Positions 46,070 to 57,173 of a stretch of DNA of 64,000 bases are shown piece by piece; within the stretch, counting starts at the first letter, position 1; each line of letters opens with the position of its first letter. The position numbers and the translations under genes are program-made. This DNA is from Campanula takesimana. Taxonomy: Eukaryota > Streptophyta > Magnoliopsida > Asterales > Campanulaceae. The notes beneath the pieces were generated by a model. The model was not told the origin of the DNA. It ran no database searches and saw only the letters and a program-made list of their open reading frames with translations. The stretch is taken from assembly GCA_026119855.1 (NCBI GenBank), contig JAOWBW010000147.1:1-64000 (forward strand). The letters are read 5' to 3'.

Positions 46070-47176
46070 TTAACCAAAGAAATCAATCATACCTAGTTCA
46101 CCTCTGAGGAATTCAAATCTTTTCTGATCTAAGGGCTTAGTCAGTATGTCTGCTCTTTGGAAATCGGTATGAACCTTGAGCATCACAACATTTCTCTTTT
46201 TTACATGTTCCTTCAAAAAGTGGTATTTGATGTCTATGTGCTTGGTTTTGGAGTGCATGGCCGGATTGTTTGATACTGAGACAGCAGATTGGTTGTCATA
46301 ATAAATGGGACAAACTTGAGATGGAATTTCATAGTCAACCAACTGCTGCTTCATCCAAAGGATTTGTGAACAGCAACTACCGGCAGCTACGTACTCAGCT
46401 TCAGTAGTGGAAGTGGAAATTGATGCTTGCTTCTTACAGGACCAAGACACCAACCGATCACCAAGAAACTGGCATGTTCTACTTATACTTTTCCTGGTTA
46501 CCTTACAAGCTGCAAAATCTGCATCTGAATAATCTATTAGATTAAAAGATGAATCTCTAGCATACCATAATCCAAGGTTATCAGAACCACATAAGTATTT
46601 GATAATGCATTTTACAGCCTGCAGAGGGGATTCCCTTGGGTCAGCTTGAAACCTGGCACATACACAAATGACAAACATGATATTTGGCCTACTGGCAGTT
46701 AGATAGAGGAGTGAGCCAATCATGCCTCGGTAGACAGATATATCTACCTTCTTACCAGACTCATCATTATCTAAATGGATGTTAGTGCCCATCGGTGTGC
46801 TTTGAGAATGACCAGTGTCAAAGCCAAACTTCTTGATAAGTTCTTTTGCGTGCTTGGCATGACTGATGAAAATTCCTTCATTGGTTTGTTTGACTTGAAG
46901 TCCAAGGAAATATGTTAATTCACCCATCATGCTCCTCTCGAACTTGCTCGGCATTAGCTTCTCAAATCTCTTGCAAAGTGATTCATTAGTTGATCCAAAA
47001 ATAATATCATCGACATATATTTGAACAAATAGTGACTGACCCTTATGCTTAGCAACAAATAAAGTAGTATCGATTTTACCTCGAGTGAAACATAAGCCAT
47101 CACTAAGTAAGAATTTAGAAAGGGTTTCATACCATGCCCTTGGAGCTTGCTTCAAGCTATAGAGAGCTTTCTTCAA
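46070..47176 (-). CDS. Sirevirus RT C-terminal half and RNase H
   Basis: This 368-residue open frame starts within the LYSLKQAPRAWYE block and contains the catalytic YVDD (QIYVDDIIFGSTN, about residues 53-58). It then has the YFLGLQVKQ region and an RNase H ending with NNPAMHSKTKHIDIKYHFL and DILTKPLDQKRFEFLRGELGMIDF. RNase H residues D (YSDADFA) and E (TEAEYVAAG) are present. The frame is intact, but upstream RT is broken, so it is a long surviving piece of a dead pol. Confidence 0.88.
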   Translation of the reverse strand: MKKALYSLKQAPRAWYETLSKFLLSDGLCFTRGKIDTTLFVAKHKGQSLFVQIYVDDIIFGSTNESLCKRFEKLMPSKFERSMMGELTYFLGLQVKQTNEGIFISHAKHAKELIKKFGFDTGHSQSTPMGTNIHLDNDESGKKVDISVYRGMIGSLLYLTASRPNIMFVICVCARFQADPRESPLQAVKCIIKYLCGSDNLGLWYARDSSFNLIDYSDADFAACKVTRKSISRTCQFLGDRLVSWSCKKQASISTSTTEAEYVAAGSCCSQILWMKQQLVDYEIPSQVCPIYYDNQSAVSVSNNPAMHSKTKHIDIKYHFLKEHVKKRNVVMLKVHTDFQRADILTKPLDQKRFEFLRGELGMIDFFG

Positions 47177-48162
47177 TCAGTAGACATGATTAGGCTTCTT
47201 CGAGTCCTCAAAACCAGGTGGTTGTTCAACATAAACAAGTTCTTGGAGTTCTCCATTCAAGAAGTCACTTTCACGTCCATTTGATATTATTTGAATTCTT
47301 TGAAGGCAGCATAGGCTAAGAAAAGTCTTATAGCTTCCAATCTTGCAACAGGAGCAAATGTCTCGTCGTAGTCAATCCCTTCTTCTTGTCGGTAGACTTT
47401 AGCAACTAACCTTGCTTTGTTTCTAGTGATATTCCCAACTTCATCCAACTTGTTCCTGTAGACCCATTTTGTACCAATAACTTGCTGAGAAGTTGGTCTT
47501 GGCACAAGTTCCCATACTTTGCATCTTTCAAACTAATTCAGTTCCTCTTGCATGGCTTCAACCCAACCAGGATCAGCAAGATCTTCTTCAGTCTTCTTTG
47601 GTTCTATGTTGGAAACCATAGCAGATGAGAAGAGACTTTCATCAAATTCTTTGCTAAGGTTCCTTGTCAGTTTGGGACCAAAGACATCACCAATCACATT
47701 TTCTAAAGGATGATTACAAGCTGCTCTAATTTCTCTCGGCACATCATGTCTTACTGACTCTTGTTGTAAAGATTCTAGAGGAGGATCATGGTCAGTAGAT
47801 AGTGGAAGAGAAGAGGAGTTTTGAGTGAGAGGTGGATGAAAACTTGGAGGATTAGGTCTTATAATAGAAATTGGTTGAGGGCTGGATCTGTCTTTAGGAT
47901 GATCAGCAGAGCTTGCATCGGCAAATGGATTATGAAAGTTATCGGTATGATCATGATCTGCCGATGATGGGAAATACTGAGTATCTGCTGGTTCTTCTAC
48001 TGAAACGACTGGATCAGTAGCTGGTACTTGACCTGAAGGGTTAGCATTACTGGATTCACTTGTCTCATGAGCACTAGAAGCATTAGTACTATTTGGAGCC
48101 TTGTCAAACTCTAACAAATCAAATTCATCAAAGGTTACATGAACAGATTCAACAATTTTCAA
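47177..48162 (-). pseudogene. Sirevirus integrase/RT spacer and RT N-terminal half, interrupted
   Basis: Frame 48162-47533 is a Ser/Pro/Asp-rich linker ending DPGWVEAMQEELN and a stop. It then continues with [25 protein letters not shown]...[29 protein letters not shown], the RT N-terminus (47505-47287). The DVKTAFLNG-type block near 47270 is damaged by stops. Confidence 0.85.
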
Positions 48163-49154
48163 AAGTTTCTTATTGAAAACTCGAAAGACCTTACTATGTT
48201 TAGCGTATCCAATAAATATTCCTTCATCAGCTTTCTTATCAAATTTACCTCTGTGCTCCTTACTGTTGTAGAGAACGTAACATTTGCATCCGAATATTTT
48301 GAAGAAGCCAATGTTGGGAATTCTGCCTCTCCAGAGTTCATAAGGAGTCTTGTTATGGAATTTGTTGATAAAATCTCTGTTCTGAGTGAAGCAGGCGGTA
48401 TTGATGGCTTCAGCCCAAAAGTATTCGGCAGCCTGGCTTCAGCGATCATGGTTTTACCAGCTTCAATAAGAGTTCTGTTCTTTTTTTCAATGACACCATT
48501 TTGTTGTGGTGTACTGGCAGCTGAGAAGTTGTGGTCTATACCATGATCATCATAGTACTGAGCAATACCATTGTTTTTTAATTCAGTGCCGTTGTTTGAT
48601 CTCATACTGATGATATCGCTTTCTTTCTGGGTCTGTAGTAGTCTAAATAACTTGGTAGCAACGGAATAGGTGTCATCTTTGTGACTGAAAGTTTCCACCC
48701 AAGTATATCTAGAGAAATCATCTACTACAACCAATGTGTATCTACTTCCCCCAATACTTGCTGTAATTGTGGGGCCAAATAGATCCATATGTAGCAATTG
48801 TAGGCACTTAGATGTTGACATGCAGGGCTTGCTGCGAAAGGATGACTTATGTTGTTTTCCAAGCTGGCATGCCTTGCATTTCTTTCCTTGATCAGCAGAC
48901 ACTTGAGGCAGACCGGTTACCAGATTTGAACCGACAAGCTTAGATAGATACTTGAAGTTCAAGTGACTGAGTCTCTTATGCCATAGCCATGAGTTCTCAC
49001 TGATGTTCTTTGCTACAAAACAAAAATTAACAACACCAGTAATAGCACTTAAGTCTACTGCATAAATGTTACCTTTATGTTTGGCAGTGAGAAGAGTTTC
49101 ATTGGAAGCAATGTCTTTCACATAGCAACTAGAAGTAGTAAATACACATTGCAT
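48159..49154 (-). pseudogene. Sirevirus integrase
   Basis: GAG-pre-integrase WHKRLSHLNFKYL with CKACQLGK forms the HHCC zinc site. The catalytic core shows D in LLHMDLFGP. The second acidic position is altered (MRSNNGTEL where DNG is expected), and the E lies in QQNGVIEKKNRT. After ARLPNTF the frame shifts by one base (about 48415), so the C-terminal half is out of frame. The Asp-to-Asn change alone would be expected to inactivate it. Confidence 0.87.
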
Positions 49155-49161
49155 TCCTTTA

Positions 49162-49485
49162 TCACAGAATTGTGATATTGATATTGTGTTTCAAGCCATC
49201 CACTAGAGAGACCTTCTGTACAATGACTGCACCTCTCTTGATGGTACCAATACCGATGATTTTTTCTTTGGCATTAACACTGAAAACCACTGGGGGACCT
49301 GATGCTTCAATAATATCGGCAAGTAGATCTGCAAATCCTGTCATGTGCCTTGAACAACCACTATCTAGAATCCACAAATCCTTGCTTGCACCAGTTGAGG
49401 CCATGAAGCATTCCTGAAATAAAACAGTATGCTTATGGTCCCCCTTATTCTTGGGTCCGAGGGTTAGTTCCTCTTGGGCAACCAT
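49162..49485 (-). pseudogene. Sirevirus protease region
   Basis: WILDSGCSRHMTG carries the aspartic protease motif DSG. It is followed by FSVNAKEKIIGIGTIKRG and VSLVDGLKHN, the usual protease end. A stop or shift separates it from integrase at about 49160. Confidence 0.82.
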
Positions 49486-50423
49486 ACCTGGCCACCACTT
49501 GAGGATGAAACCTCAGTGGGTCCATATAGGTGCTTCAAGAGACATTCATGAGCCGTGTGACCATAATCAGAACAATTAGAACATCTCACTTGACTGATAA
49601 GCTGTGGAGTCGGTAGAATATCATTTTGTTTAGTCAGTGCATCGGCAGAACTGGAGGATAGAGCAGGCACAAACTTAGTAGGTTTGAAGGTGCTAGTGTT
49701 GCCTTTCTTTCCATTCTGTTTACCTTTGGCAGTACCTTTTTAGGTACTTGTCCATCGGCAGCAGAGGTGGTTAGACCGGTAGCACTTTCTCTACTGATGT
49801 ATCCACCAAGAATACCATTATGGCAAACTCAGCATCAGCAACCTTAATATAACTTTGTTTGTGCTTATCTTTCCTTTCGTTCTGGTTCTTAGGATACTTC
49901 ATAGCAACAGCACTGTATAAATGCTTAGTACCCACATGCACTGAGTTAGCAGAACTACATTCCACTTTCTCATCCCTTTTCTCGGTTGTACAAGTTTCAG
50001 TAGAACTACTACTGCTGGAATCAAATCCTAACCCAGATTGGTCCTTATATGACGTTTAGGTCTGTAGGATTGTTTCAACAGCAATTCTAGATTTTGTGTA
50101 AGAATCAACCTTCCTAGATAGATAGTTGTTTCTTTTCACAAGATCTTCGATCTGAGCTATCAATACTGCTACTTGGCTTTTGAGATCCAGGTTTTCTTTC
50201 TTTAGAAGAACAGACTCAAGCTCATGTCCTTTGAGAACCTTAAGTTCAGACACAAGCAAGTCATTCTCTGTAGAAATTTTATTGAAATCAGCAGCCATCA
50301 CTTTATGAATGCTACTCAGCTTCTCATGATCAATAAAAAGTTCATCCATTGTCTCTACCATTTCAGCTTTAGATATTTCAGGAAAAGGATCAGCTGAAAT
50401 TTTAGGGGCAGAAGCAATAGGTT
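49464..50423 (-). pseudogene. Sirevirus Gag C-terminal part: coiled coil and second zinc knuckle
   Basis: From 50423 down, the sequence IASAPKISADPFPE leads to MDELFIDHEKLSSIHKVMAADFNKISTENDLLVSELKVLKG and VAVLIAQIEDLVKRNNYLSRKVDSY, a long heptad-like coiled coil typical of Sirevirus Gag. It stops near 50056. Lower down a knuckle CSNCSDYGHTAHEC (about 49540-49600) precedes the protease. Several stops intervene (near 49965, 49771 and 49740). Confidence 0.75.
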
Positions 50424-52533
50424 TGTCACGACCCAAAATATAGGCTCTATTTTAATAGTAATAAATAATTATTATTTATTTATTTGCTTATTTATCGATT
50501 TAAATTATTATTTATTTAAATATTTATGTGTGCATTTATGTGTTATAATAATTGCCTAGCATTTTAATTGGGTCATTTGTGCTAGTGTAGAAGTGTTGAG
50601 CCTTATTAGTTAGTGGGGAGTTTAATTGAAAAAGTAGTATTGGGGGAGGGGCCTTTTTGTAACATTTCAAATGTTTCTTCATCTTCTCCCTACTTTCCTC
50701 ACCTTCTCCCTCACCCTCACCACTCTCCCAGCTCAATCAATCTCTCTCTCCAAGGGTAAGCATTTTTCTTCTTTTCCTTCTCTCTTCATTTTCTCCTTCT
50801 TCCTCTCATAATCTCTCATTTCTTAAAACCTGAACATTGTTTAGATCGTCGTTAGGATCGCGTAGAACCAAAAAGAATCGAATTCCGTCAACTTTCATTA
50901 TTTTCAAGTAAGTTACTTTTCCCCCATTTTGATGCTAAAATGTTCATATCACGTTTATATGATGTTTGATGTGTTATATTTGAAGTTTGATTGAGTTTGG
51001 AATTTATTGGGAATTTATTTTGGGTTTTGATAAAAAATGGTGAAATCTTGAATGTTGGGTTTGATTCTTGATTTTGGTTGTTAAATGTGTTTGTATGAGT
51101 CTTTTTAGACTTATTAGTTGTGTTGGTACATTAGTATACTAGTTGGAGTGTTGGATTTTGGTGGAAATGTGTTTTGGGTATAAAAATGGAAGAACCCAAG
51201 TTGTTCTTCCCGATTTCCAGTAGTTCAGAACATTGGGCGGCCGCACAAAAATGTATGGGCGACCGCACATCTATCTGAAAGCTTTTGTTCTTGTTTTGAG
51301 GGATTTTGGGCGACCGCACAGTCCATATTGGGCGGCCGCACAGACCTCTGAAAGTTTATATTTTGTTAATTTGTGTGATTGAAGAACGCGTTTTGATCCA
51401 AATCTTGGGTGTCTTTCTAGTTGACCTTAGTGAACATTGTAGTACACTTTAGTGATAGAATTGGGTCCTTTGTGATCAAGTTTGTGTTTGAAATTCATTA
51501 ATTGTTAATTTGGATTTTGGAGCACCCTTATTGTGTATTGTGGGTTCATTTCATCTTCTTGGTGATTATTTGGCATGATTCCCTACTTTGGAATCCTTTG
51601 TTGTTTATCGTGCTAGTATTTTATTACTTAGCCTTTACGTGAAAGTCCAGCTGGTATTTTGTGTGTGTTTGGGCGATGCGAAACATTATGATGGCACGGC
51701 CAAGTCCATTGTGATGTTGACCATTGTTTTGCCCCATTATTACCCTCCTCCAGATTGGCCTTGGATGTGAGAAGAGCTAGCTCCTTTGTGTGCATTTTAG
51801 CTTTCTTGGAGCATGACTTTGTGGCATGTCTCCCGTCCCTTGTGACACTTCATTTGGTTATTGGTTCCGGTACCGGGGGATCTCTCTTCGGCTTTCATGC
51901 TATTATGAAGATGATGATTTGTTGATTATTGAAGCTGCGCAGCGATCCTTTATTTGGATGTTCCGGTTTGGAAAACCTTGGCTATATCCTTTGTTATGTG
52001 TTTATTTCCGCTGCTATCTGTTATGTGAGAAATGCTATGTGCTATGTGCTATGTGATATTTATTATTGCTTATTGCTTCTTGCATCATAGCATGTCATGT
52101 AGTTGCATTAGTAACTTATTGAGATTTATCTCACCCCGTTTCTTTTTATCTTTGTTTTTCCTTAACCCCCCCAGGTGCTAAGGATTAGTCTCGCTGATCA
52201 CGAGAAAGAGGACGTCGAGTGTGGATCCATTCTTTTGGGGAAGGTTGATATAGGTTGGTTTACATTATGTAAATGTGTAACCATTTTGGGATAGTTGTAC
52301 CAAACAATGACGTCACTAAGAATTGTATATTTGTATTTTGTTGGGCATAAACTTGTGGAAGTTTATGATAATTGTAGTTGTTTTTTTTTTTTTTTCAAAC
52401 TTGGTTTTGTAAAACTTTGGATCATCACCTTTTGGTATCAAATGAAATTTTTAACTTCGGTATTTCACAGTTTTGGTTTTAGAGTCGACGTCCAGATCGC
52501 GGTCTCGGGCCCGCGGGGTCCGGGGTCGCGACA
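50424..52533 (+). repeat. 5' LTR of the near-intact gypsy (2110 bp)
   Basis: It starts TGTCACGACCCAAAAT and ends CCGGGGTCGCGACA. It contains word cluster 7 (51234-51342). The last 60 bp are GC-rich with self-complementary words (CGCGGTCTCGGGCCCGCGG). Confidence 0.95.
51234..51342. repeat. GC-rich word cluster 7 (four copies)
   Basis: GGGCGRCCGCACA words (complement of the cluster 1 word) start near 51235, 51257, 51308 and 51330, with spacings of 22, 51 and 22 bp. Confidence 0.85.
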
Positions 52534-52535
52534 GT

Positions 52536-52547
52536 TGGTATCAGAGC
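52536..52547 (+). other. Primer-binding site of the near-intact gypsy
   Basis: TGGTATCAGAGC lies 2 nt after the LTR and matches initiator tRNA-Met. Confidence 0.9.
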
Positions 52548-52654
52548 TATGGCATTAGCTCTAAGTATAAGTCTAGGTGGACTAGTATGACCTAGGTGGG
52601 TAGTAGTGTGCGGAGTGATTAACGGTTGATGTATTATGCAGGTAATTACTCGCA

Positions 52655-55603
52655 ATGTCTGGAAGAAGAAACAGAGGAGGTACTAGTGTGGCACAGAATC
52701 AGAATGACACAAGGGAAGAAGCACGTGCTATGTTTCAAGGCATGTTCGAGGAGGCCATGAAGGCCATACATGATCAAGGTCCGAGGGTAGACCAAGCACC
52801 ACCCCGCTATGGATTGGAGCAATTTCTGAAGTTGAAACCGGTTGAATTCAATGGGGAACCCGATGTAAGGAAAGATGAGTTGTGGATTGAGTTGATGGAG
52901 AAGATTTATGATGTATTTGGGTGTTCGGATGAGGACAAGGTCCGGTTCGCGGCTTATAAGCTTGTGGGTGCCGCCGAGCATTGGTTGAAAGCTATTAAAG
53001 CTACTTGGGATGATACTCACACAGTGTATGCGTGGGAGTTGTTTGTGCGCAAATTCAAGGAGCATTTCATTCCGGTTGTTGATCAAAACCGAAAGGAGAT
53101 CGAGCTACTCAACCTGGAGCAAGGTGTGTTGTCTATAGCACAATACTCGGCTAAGTTCATAGAATTAGCCCGGTATTGCGACTATTTGGTGAGGACCGAG
53201 GAACAAAAAGCTATGAGATTTATTCGGGGATTGAAGACCTCCATTCGTACTCAACTTATTGCTCAACGGATTGTGACTTTCCAAGATGCGGTGGACCGAG
53301 CCTATTTGATAGAGCAAGATATTGGGGAACATAAGAGGAAGACCGAGGTGGCCAACCCGAGTAAGCAAGGAGCGCAGAGCAAGTCACAACCAAGGATTGA
53401 TAATCGAGGTAACTTTGGGGGACAATCTCAGTTCCGAGGGCAACCGATCCCAAGGAACCCGGGTACCACTTCCGGGAATCAAGGGAGCCAAATTAGGAGG
53501 CTTTGTTCGTATTGTCAAAAGGAAGGTCATTCTGAAGACCGTTGTTGGAAGAAGCAAGGAAGGTGCACCAATTGTGGTCAAATGGGTCACTATGTAAAAG
53601 ATTGCCCGAGAGGTAGAGTACAAGCATCCGGGTCAGGAGTTGGTAATAATCAGGGTCAGAAAAGGGATGCCGCCGGGAAGCCCAAAGTTCAAGGGAAGGT
53701 TTATGCCATGAATCAACAACAAGCTACCGATGATCCATCCGTTATTGGAGGTATTGTTTCTGTGTCTAATGTGAGCGCACGAGCGTTAGTAGATCCAGGA
53801 TCATCTCATTCATACATTTCTGTGCAATTTGCTTCCATGTTAAATGCTGCATTCGAGTCTTTACCATATGTGCTAGAGGTGTTGACCCCTATAGGAGAAT
53901 GCTTGATTTCTGATCGAGTCTTTCGTGCTTGTGATGTGGTTATTTGTGGTCGAGTCCTTTGTGCGGATTTGGTGGTTCTTCCTATCCAAGACTTTGATGT
54001 CATTTTGGGTATGGATTGGTTGAGCAAGTTTCATGCTTCTGTTGATTGCCGTAAGAAAACTGTTACTTTTTCTATTCCCGATGTGCCTAAGTTTGTGTTT
54101 GAGGCTAGTCCTCTGAGTAGAAAGGTTCGCTTAATTTCTTTTATGAAAGCGAGAAAATTATTGCATAGTGGTTGTGAGGGGTATTTGGCTAGTGTTCTTG
54201 ATACTAGGAAAGAATCCCCTAGTTTTGATAGTGTTCGGGTAGTCCGGGAATTTCCCGATGTTTTCTCTACCGAGTATGATATGCCTCCCGATCGTGAGAT
54301 TGAGTTTTGTATAGACCTTTTGCCGGGTACGGCTCCAATTTCGAAAGCACCTTATAGGTTAGCTCCCGCAGAGTTGAATGAATTAAAGGTTCAGTTGCAA
54401 GAGTTTCTTGATCGAGGGTTTATCCGCCCTAGTGTTTCCCCGTGGGGAGCACCGGTTTTATTCGTGCGGAAGAAAGATGGTTCGTTGAGATTGTGTATAG
54501 ATTACCGGAAGTTGAATCAGGTTACAGTGAAGAATAAGTATCCTCTACCCCACATAGATGATTTATTTGATCAGCTTCAAGGGTCCGTGATTTTCTCTAA
54601 ACTTGATTTGAGGAGTGGGTACCATCAGTTGAAGGTTCGATCGGAGGATATTCCGAAGACTGCTTTTCGCACTCGGTATGGTCATTATGAGTTTTTGGTT
54701 ATGCCGTTTGGGTTGACTAACGCGCCGGCCGTATTTATGGATTTGATGAACCGTGTTTTCCATCCTTATCTTGATTCTTTCGTGGTGGTTTTTATTGATG
54801 ATATACTCGTCTACTCTAAATCCCGAGAGGAGCACGAGCAGCACTTGAGGACAGTTTTATCCGTTCTTGCGAGGGAGAAATTATTTGCGAAGTTCAGTAA
54901 ATGCGAATTTTGGCTCGAGAAGGTGTCATTTCTGGGTCATGTGATTCCGAAAGATGGGATTTCGGTGGATCCTTCAAAGATTGAGGCTATAGTGGATTGG
55001 AAGAGACCCGAGTCGGTGACCGAGATTCATAGCTTTCTTGGTTTAGCCGGGTATTACCAAAGATTTATTGAGGGGTTTTCGAGGATTGCTACTCCGATGA
55101 CTCAGTTGACCCGGAAGAATGTTCCGTTTGTGTGGACCGAGAAATGTGACAAGAGTTTCGAGGAATTGAAGAAGAGGTTGACTACAACACCGATCTTGAC
55201 TTTGCCTAATGGGAGCGATGGCCTAGTGATTTACAGTGATGCTTCGAAAGAGGGTTTGGGTTGTGTGTTGATGCAGAATGGGAAAGTAATTGCTTATGCT
55301 TCGAGGAAGTTGACCCCTAGTGAGCAGAATTACCCGACTCATGATATGGAGTTGGCTGCGATAGTATTTGCGTTACACAAATGGAAGCACTATCTTTATG
55401 GGGCGAAGTTTGAAATTTTTACGGATCACAAGAGTTTGAAGTACCTTTTCTCCCAGAAAGAGTTGAATAATAGGCAACGCCGATGGATGGAATTGTTGAA
55501 GGATTTTGATTGTACGATTTCTTATCATCCGGGGAAGGCGAATGTGGTAGCCGATGCGATTAGTAGAAAATCTTATGTGGCTTCGATGATGGTCCGGGAG
55601 TAG
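52655..55603 (+). CDS. Gypsy Gag-protease-RT-RNase H (first part of polyprotein)
   Basis: The 982-codon frame starts MSGRRNRGG. Domains in order are a retrotransposon Gag core (about residues 50-250), two zinc knuckles ([14 protein letters not shown] near 283 and [14 protein letters not shown] near 306), protease ([12 protein letters not shown], Asp near 379), RT with VFIDDILVY (DD near 715) and RNase H with [11 protein letters not shown] (near 860) and [11 protein letters not shown] (near 922). It ends at TAG (55601-55603). The other copy at 5032-13825 has Trp (TGG) there, so this is a point nonsense mutation in an otherwise complete polyprotein. The downstream frame continues in phase. Confidence 0.93.
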   Translation: MSGRRNRGGTSVAQNQNDTREEARAMFQGMFEEAMKAIHDQGPRVDQAPPRYGLEQFLKLKPVEFNGEPDVRKDELWIELMEKIYDVFGCSDEDKVRFAAYKLVGAAEHWLKAIKATWDDTHTVYAWELFVRKFKEHFIPVVDQNRKEIELLNLEQGVLSIAQYSAKFIELARYCDYLVRTEEQKAMRFIRGLKTSIRTQLIAQRIVTFQDAVDRAYLIEQDIGEHKRKTEVANPSKQGAQSKSQPRIDNRGNFGGQSQFRGQPIPRNPGTTSGNQGSQIRRLCSYCQKEGHSEDRCWKKQGRCTNCGQMGHYVKDCPRGRVQASGSGVGNNQGQKRDAAGKPKVQGKVYAMNQQQATDDPSVIGGIVSVSNVSARALVDPGSSHSYISVQFASMLNAAFESLPYVLEVLTPIGECLISDRVFRACDVVICGRVLCADLVVLPIQDFDVILGMDWLSKFHASVDCRKKTVTFSIPDVPKFVFEASPLSRKVRLISFMKARKLLHSGCEGYLASVLDTRKESPSFDSVRVVREFPDVFSTEYDMPPDREIEFCIDLLPGTAPISKAPYRLAPAELNELKVQLQEFLDRGFIRPSVSPWGAPVLFVRKKDGSLRLCIDYRKLNQVTVKNKYPLPHIDDLFDQLQGSVIFSKLDLRSGYHQLKVRSEDIPKTAFRTRYGHYEFLVMPFGLTNAPAVFMDLMNRVFHPYLDSFVVVFIDDILVYSKSREEHEQHLRTVLSVLAREKLFAKFSKCEFWLEKVSFLGHVIPKDGISVDPSKIEAIVDWKRPESVTEIHSFLGLAGYYQRFIEGFSRIATPMTQLTRKNVPFVWTEKCDKSFEELKKRLTTTPILTLPNGSDGLVIYSDASKEGLGCVLMQNGKVIAYASRKLTPSEQNYPTHDMELAAIVFALHKWKHYLYGAKFEIFTDHKSLKYLFSQKELNNRQRRWMELLKDFDCTISYHPGKANVVADAISRKSYVASMMVRE

Positions 55604-55606
55604 AAA

Positions 55607-57115
55607 ATGCTTGAGGATGTTCGAGATTGGTCTCCTCGTGAATCGAGACATGGGGCTATTTTTGCGAATATTAGGGTGTCTCCGACCCTAATTCAGAGAA
55701 TAAAGGAAGCTCAGAAAGAGGATCCCGAGTTGGTGAAAATAATGGGTAAATTGAAGGAAAAGAACTTCGAGGGTTTTTCTATTAGCTCGAGTGGAGTTTT
55801 GACTTTCCGTGGTCGTTTGTGTGTTCCGGATGTTGATGGAATTAAACAGAGAGTTCTTGATGAAGGTCACAAATCGAGATATACTATTCATCCGGGTAGT
55901 ACGAAGATGTATCAGGATTTGAAGCAACAATTTTGGTGGATTAATATGAAAAGGGAAATAGCCGAGTATGTTTCAAAGTGTTTAACGTGTCAGCAGGTCA
56001 AAGCCGAGCATCAGAGACCCGCGGGACTACTTCAGCCGTTAGAGATTCCCGAGTGGAAATGGGAGCATGTGACTATGGATTTCGTTACGGGACTACCTCG
56101 TACCCGTAGAAAGTATGACAGTGTTTGGGTAATAGTGGATAGATTGACCAAGAGTGCCCATTTCTTGCCCATTGACATCAGATATTCGATGGAAAATCTT
56201 GCGACCCTTTATATTGATGAGATTGTTAGATTGCATGGAGTTCCGGTTAGCATTGTGTCAGATCGAGACCCGAGGTTTACTTCTAGATTCTGGAAGGCGT
56301 TTCAGGAAGCTTTGGGTACAGATTTACGATTCAGTACAGCTTTTCATCCCCAGACCGACGGTCAATCCGAAAGGACTATTCAGATTTTGGAGGATATGTT
56401 GCGAGCGTGTTCGATAGACTTCTCTGATTCTTGGGATTCGCACCTACCGTTAGTGGAGTTCTCTTACAACAACAGTTATCAGGCTAGTATCGAGATGGCG
56501 CCGTTTGAGGCCTTGTATGGAAGGAAATGTAGATCGCCTATTTGTTGGGATGAGGTTGGTGAAGCGAAGATCGTAGGTATTGATTTGCTTCGGGATTCGG
56601 TTGAGAAAGTTAGAGTTATCCGGGATCGATTGAAAACAGCTCAGAGTCGACATAAGAGCTATGCAAATAACCAAAGGCGAGATCTTAGTTTTCAGATTGG
56701 TGATTTGGTGTTCTTGAAAGTATCTCCGAAAGTGGGTATTCGTAGGTTCGGGAAGAAGGGTAAATTGGCTCCGAGGTTTATTGGCCCGTTTGAGATTTTG
56801 GGAAAGGTTGGACTTCTAGCGTATCGTCTTGCGTTATCGCCATCTTTGGACCGGTTGCACAACGTTTTCCACGTTTCTATGCTTCGGAAGTATGTTCATG
56901 ATTCATCTCACGTGTTACCGAGGATACCGGAGGATATTGAACCCGATATGACTTATGAGGAACGAACGGTTCGGATCTTAGATTCCAAAGTCCAAGAGTT
57001 GAGGAGCAAGAGCATTGCGTTGGTTAGAGTCCTTTGGAGGAATCATAACATCGAGGAGTCGACGTGGGAGCTTCGTGATGAAATCGAGAGGAAATTTCCG
57101 TGGCTTTTTGTGTAA
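55607..57115 (+). CDS. Gypsy integrase and C-terminal extension (second part of polyprotein)
   Basis: It is in phase with the preceding frame across one TAG. The zinc site is HxGxxK...KCLTCQQVK (about residues 90-130 of this piece). Catalytic residues are D in MDFVTGLP (about 157), D in SDRDPRF (about 218) and E in GQSERTIQ (about 254), with the canonical 35-residue gap. The YGRKCRSP block and VFLKVSPKVGIRRFGKKGKL (GPY/F-like) follow. A C-terminal VLWRNHNIEESTWELRDEIERKFPWLF extension, typical of Tekay chromoviruses, is followed by TAA. All key residues are present, so readthrough or a source copy could in principle supply function; that is inference. Confidence 0.93.
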   Translation: MLEDVRDWSPRESRHGAIFANIRVSPTLIQRIKEAQKEDPELVKIMGKLKEKNFEGFSISSSGVLTFRGRLCVPDVDGIKQRVLDEGHKSRYTIHPGSTKMYQDLKQQFWWINMKREIAEYVSKCLTCQQVKAEHQRPAGLLQPLEIPEWKWEHVTMDFVTGLPRTRRKYDSVWVIVDRLTKSAHFLPIDIRYSMENLATLYIDEIVRLHGVPVSIVSDRDPRFTSRFWKAFQEALGTDLRFSTAFHPQTDGQSERTIQILEDMLRACSIDFSDSWDSHLPLVEFSYNNSYQASIEMAPFEALYGRKCRSPICWDEVGEAKIVGIDLLRDSVEKVRVIRDRLKTAQSRHKSYANNQRRDLSFQIGDLVFLKVSPKVGIRRFGKKGKLAPRFIGPFEILGKVGLLAYRLALSPSLDRLHNVFHVSMLRKYVHDSSHVLPRIPEDIEPDMTYEERTVRILDSKVQELRSKSIALVRVLWRNHNIEESTWELRDEIERKFPWLFV

Positions 57116-57154
57116 GGTGAGTCTCGTTAAAATTCGGGTCGAATTTTCTTTAAG

Positions 57155-57173
57155 GGAGAGTGAATGTCACGAC
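57155..57173 (+). other. Polypurine tract of the near-intact gypsy
   Basis: The purine run AAGGGAGAGTGAA directly precedes the 3' LTR start at 57174. Confidence 0.8.

Noticed and set aside
48139..48546. Plus-strand 135-residue open frame
   Set aside because: Antisense of the Sirevirus integrase C-terminal half.
52646..53086. Minus-strand 146-residue open frame (with a twin at 11171-11605)
   Set aside because: Antisense of gypsy gag in both copies; conserved only because gag is.
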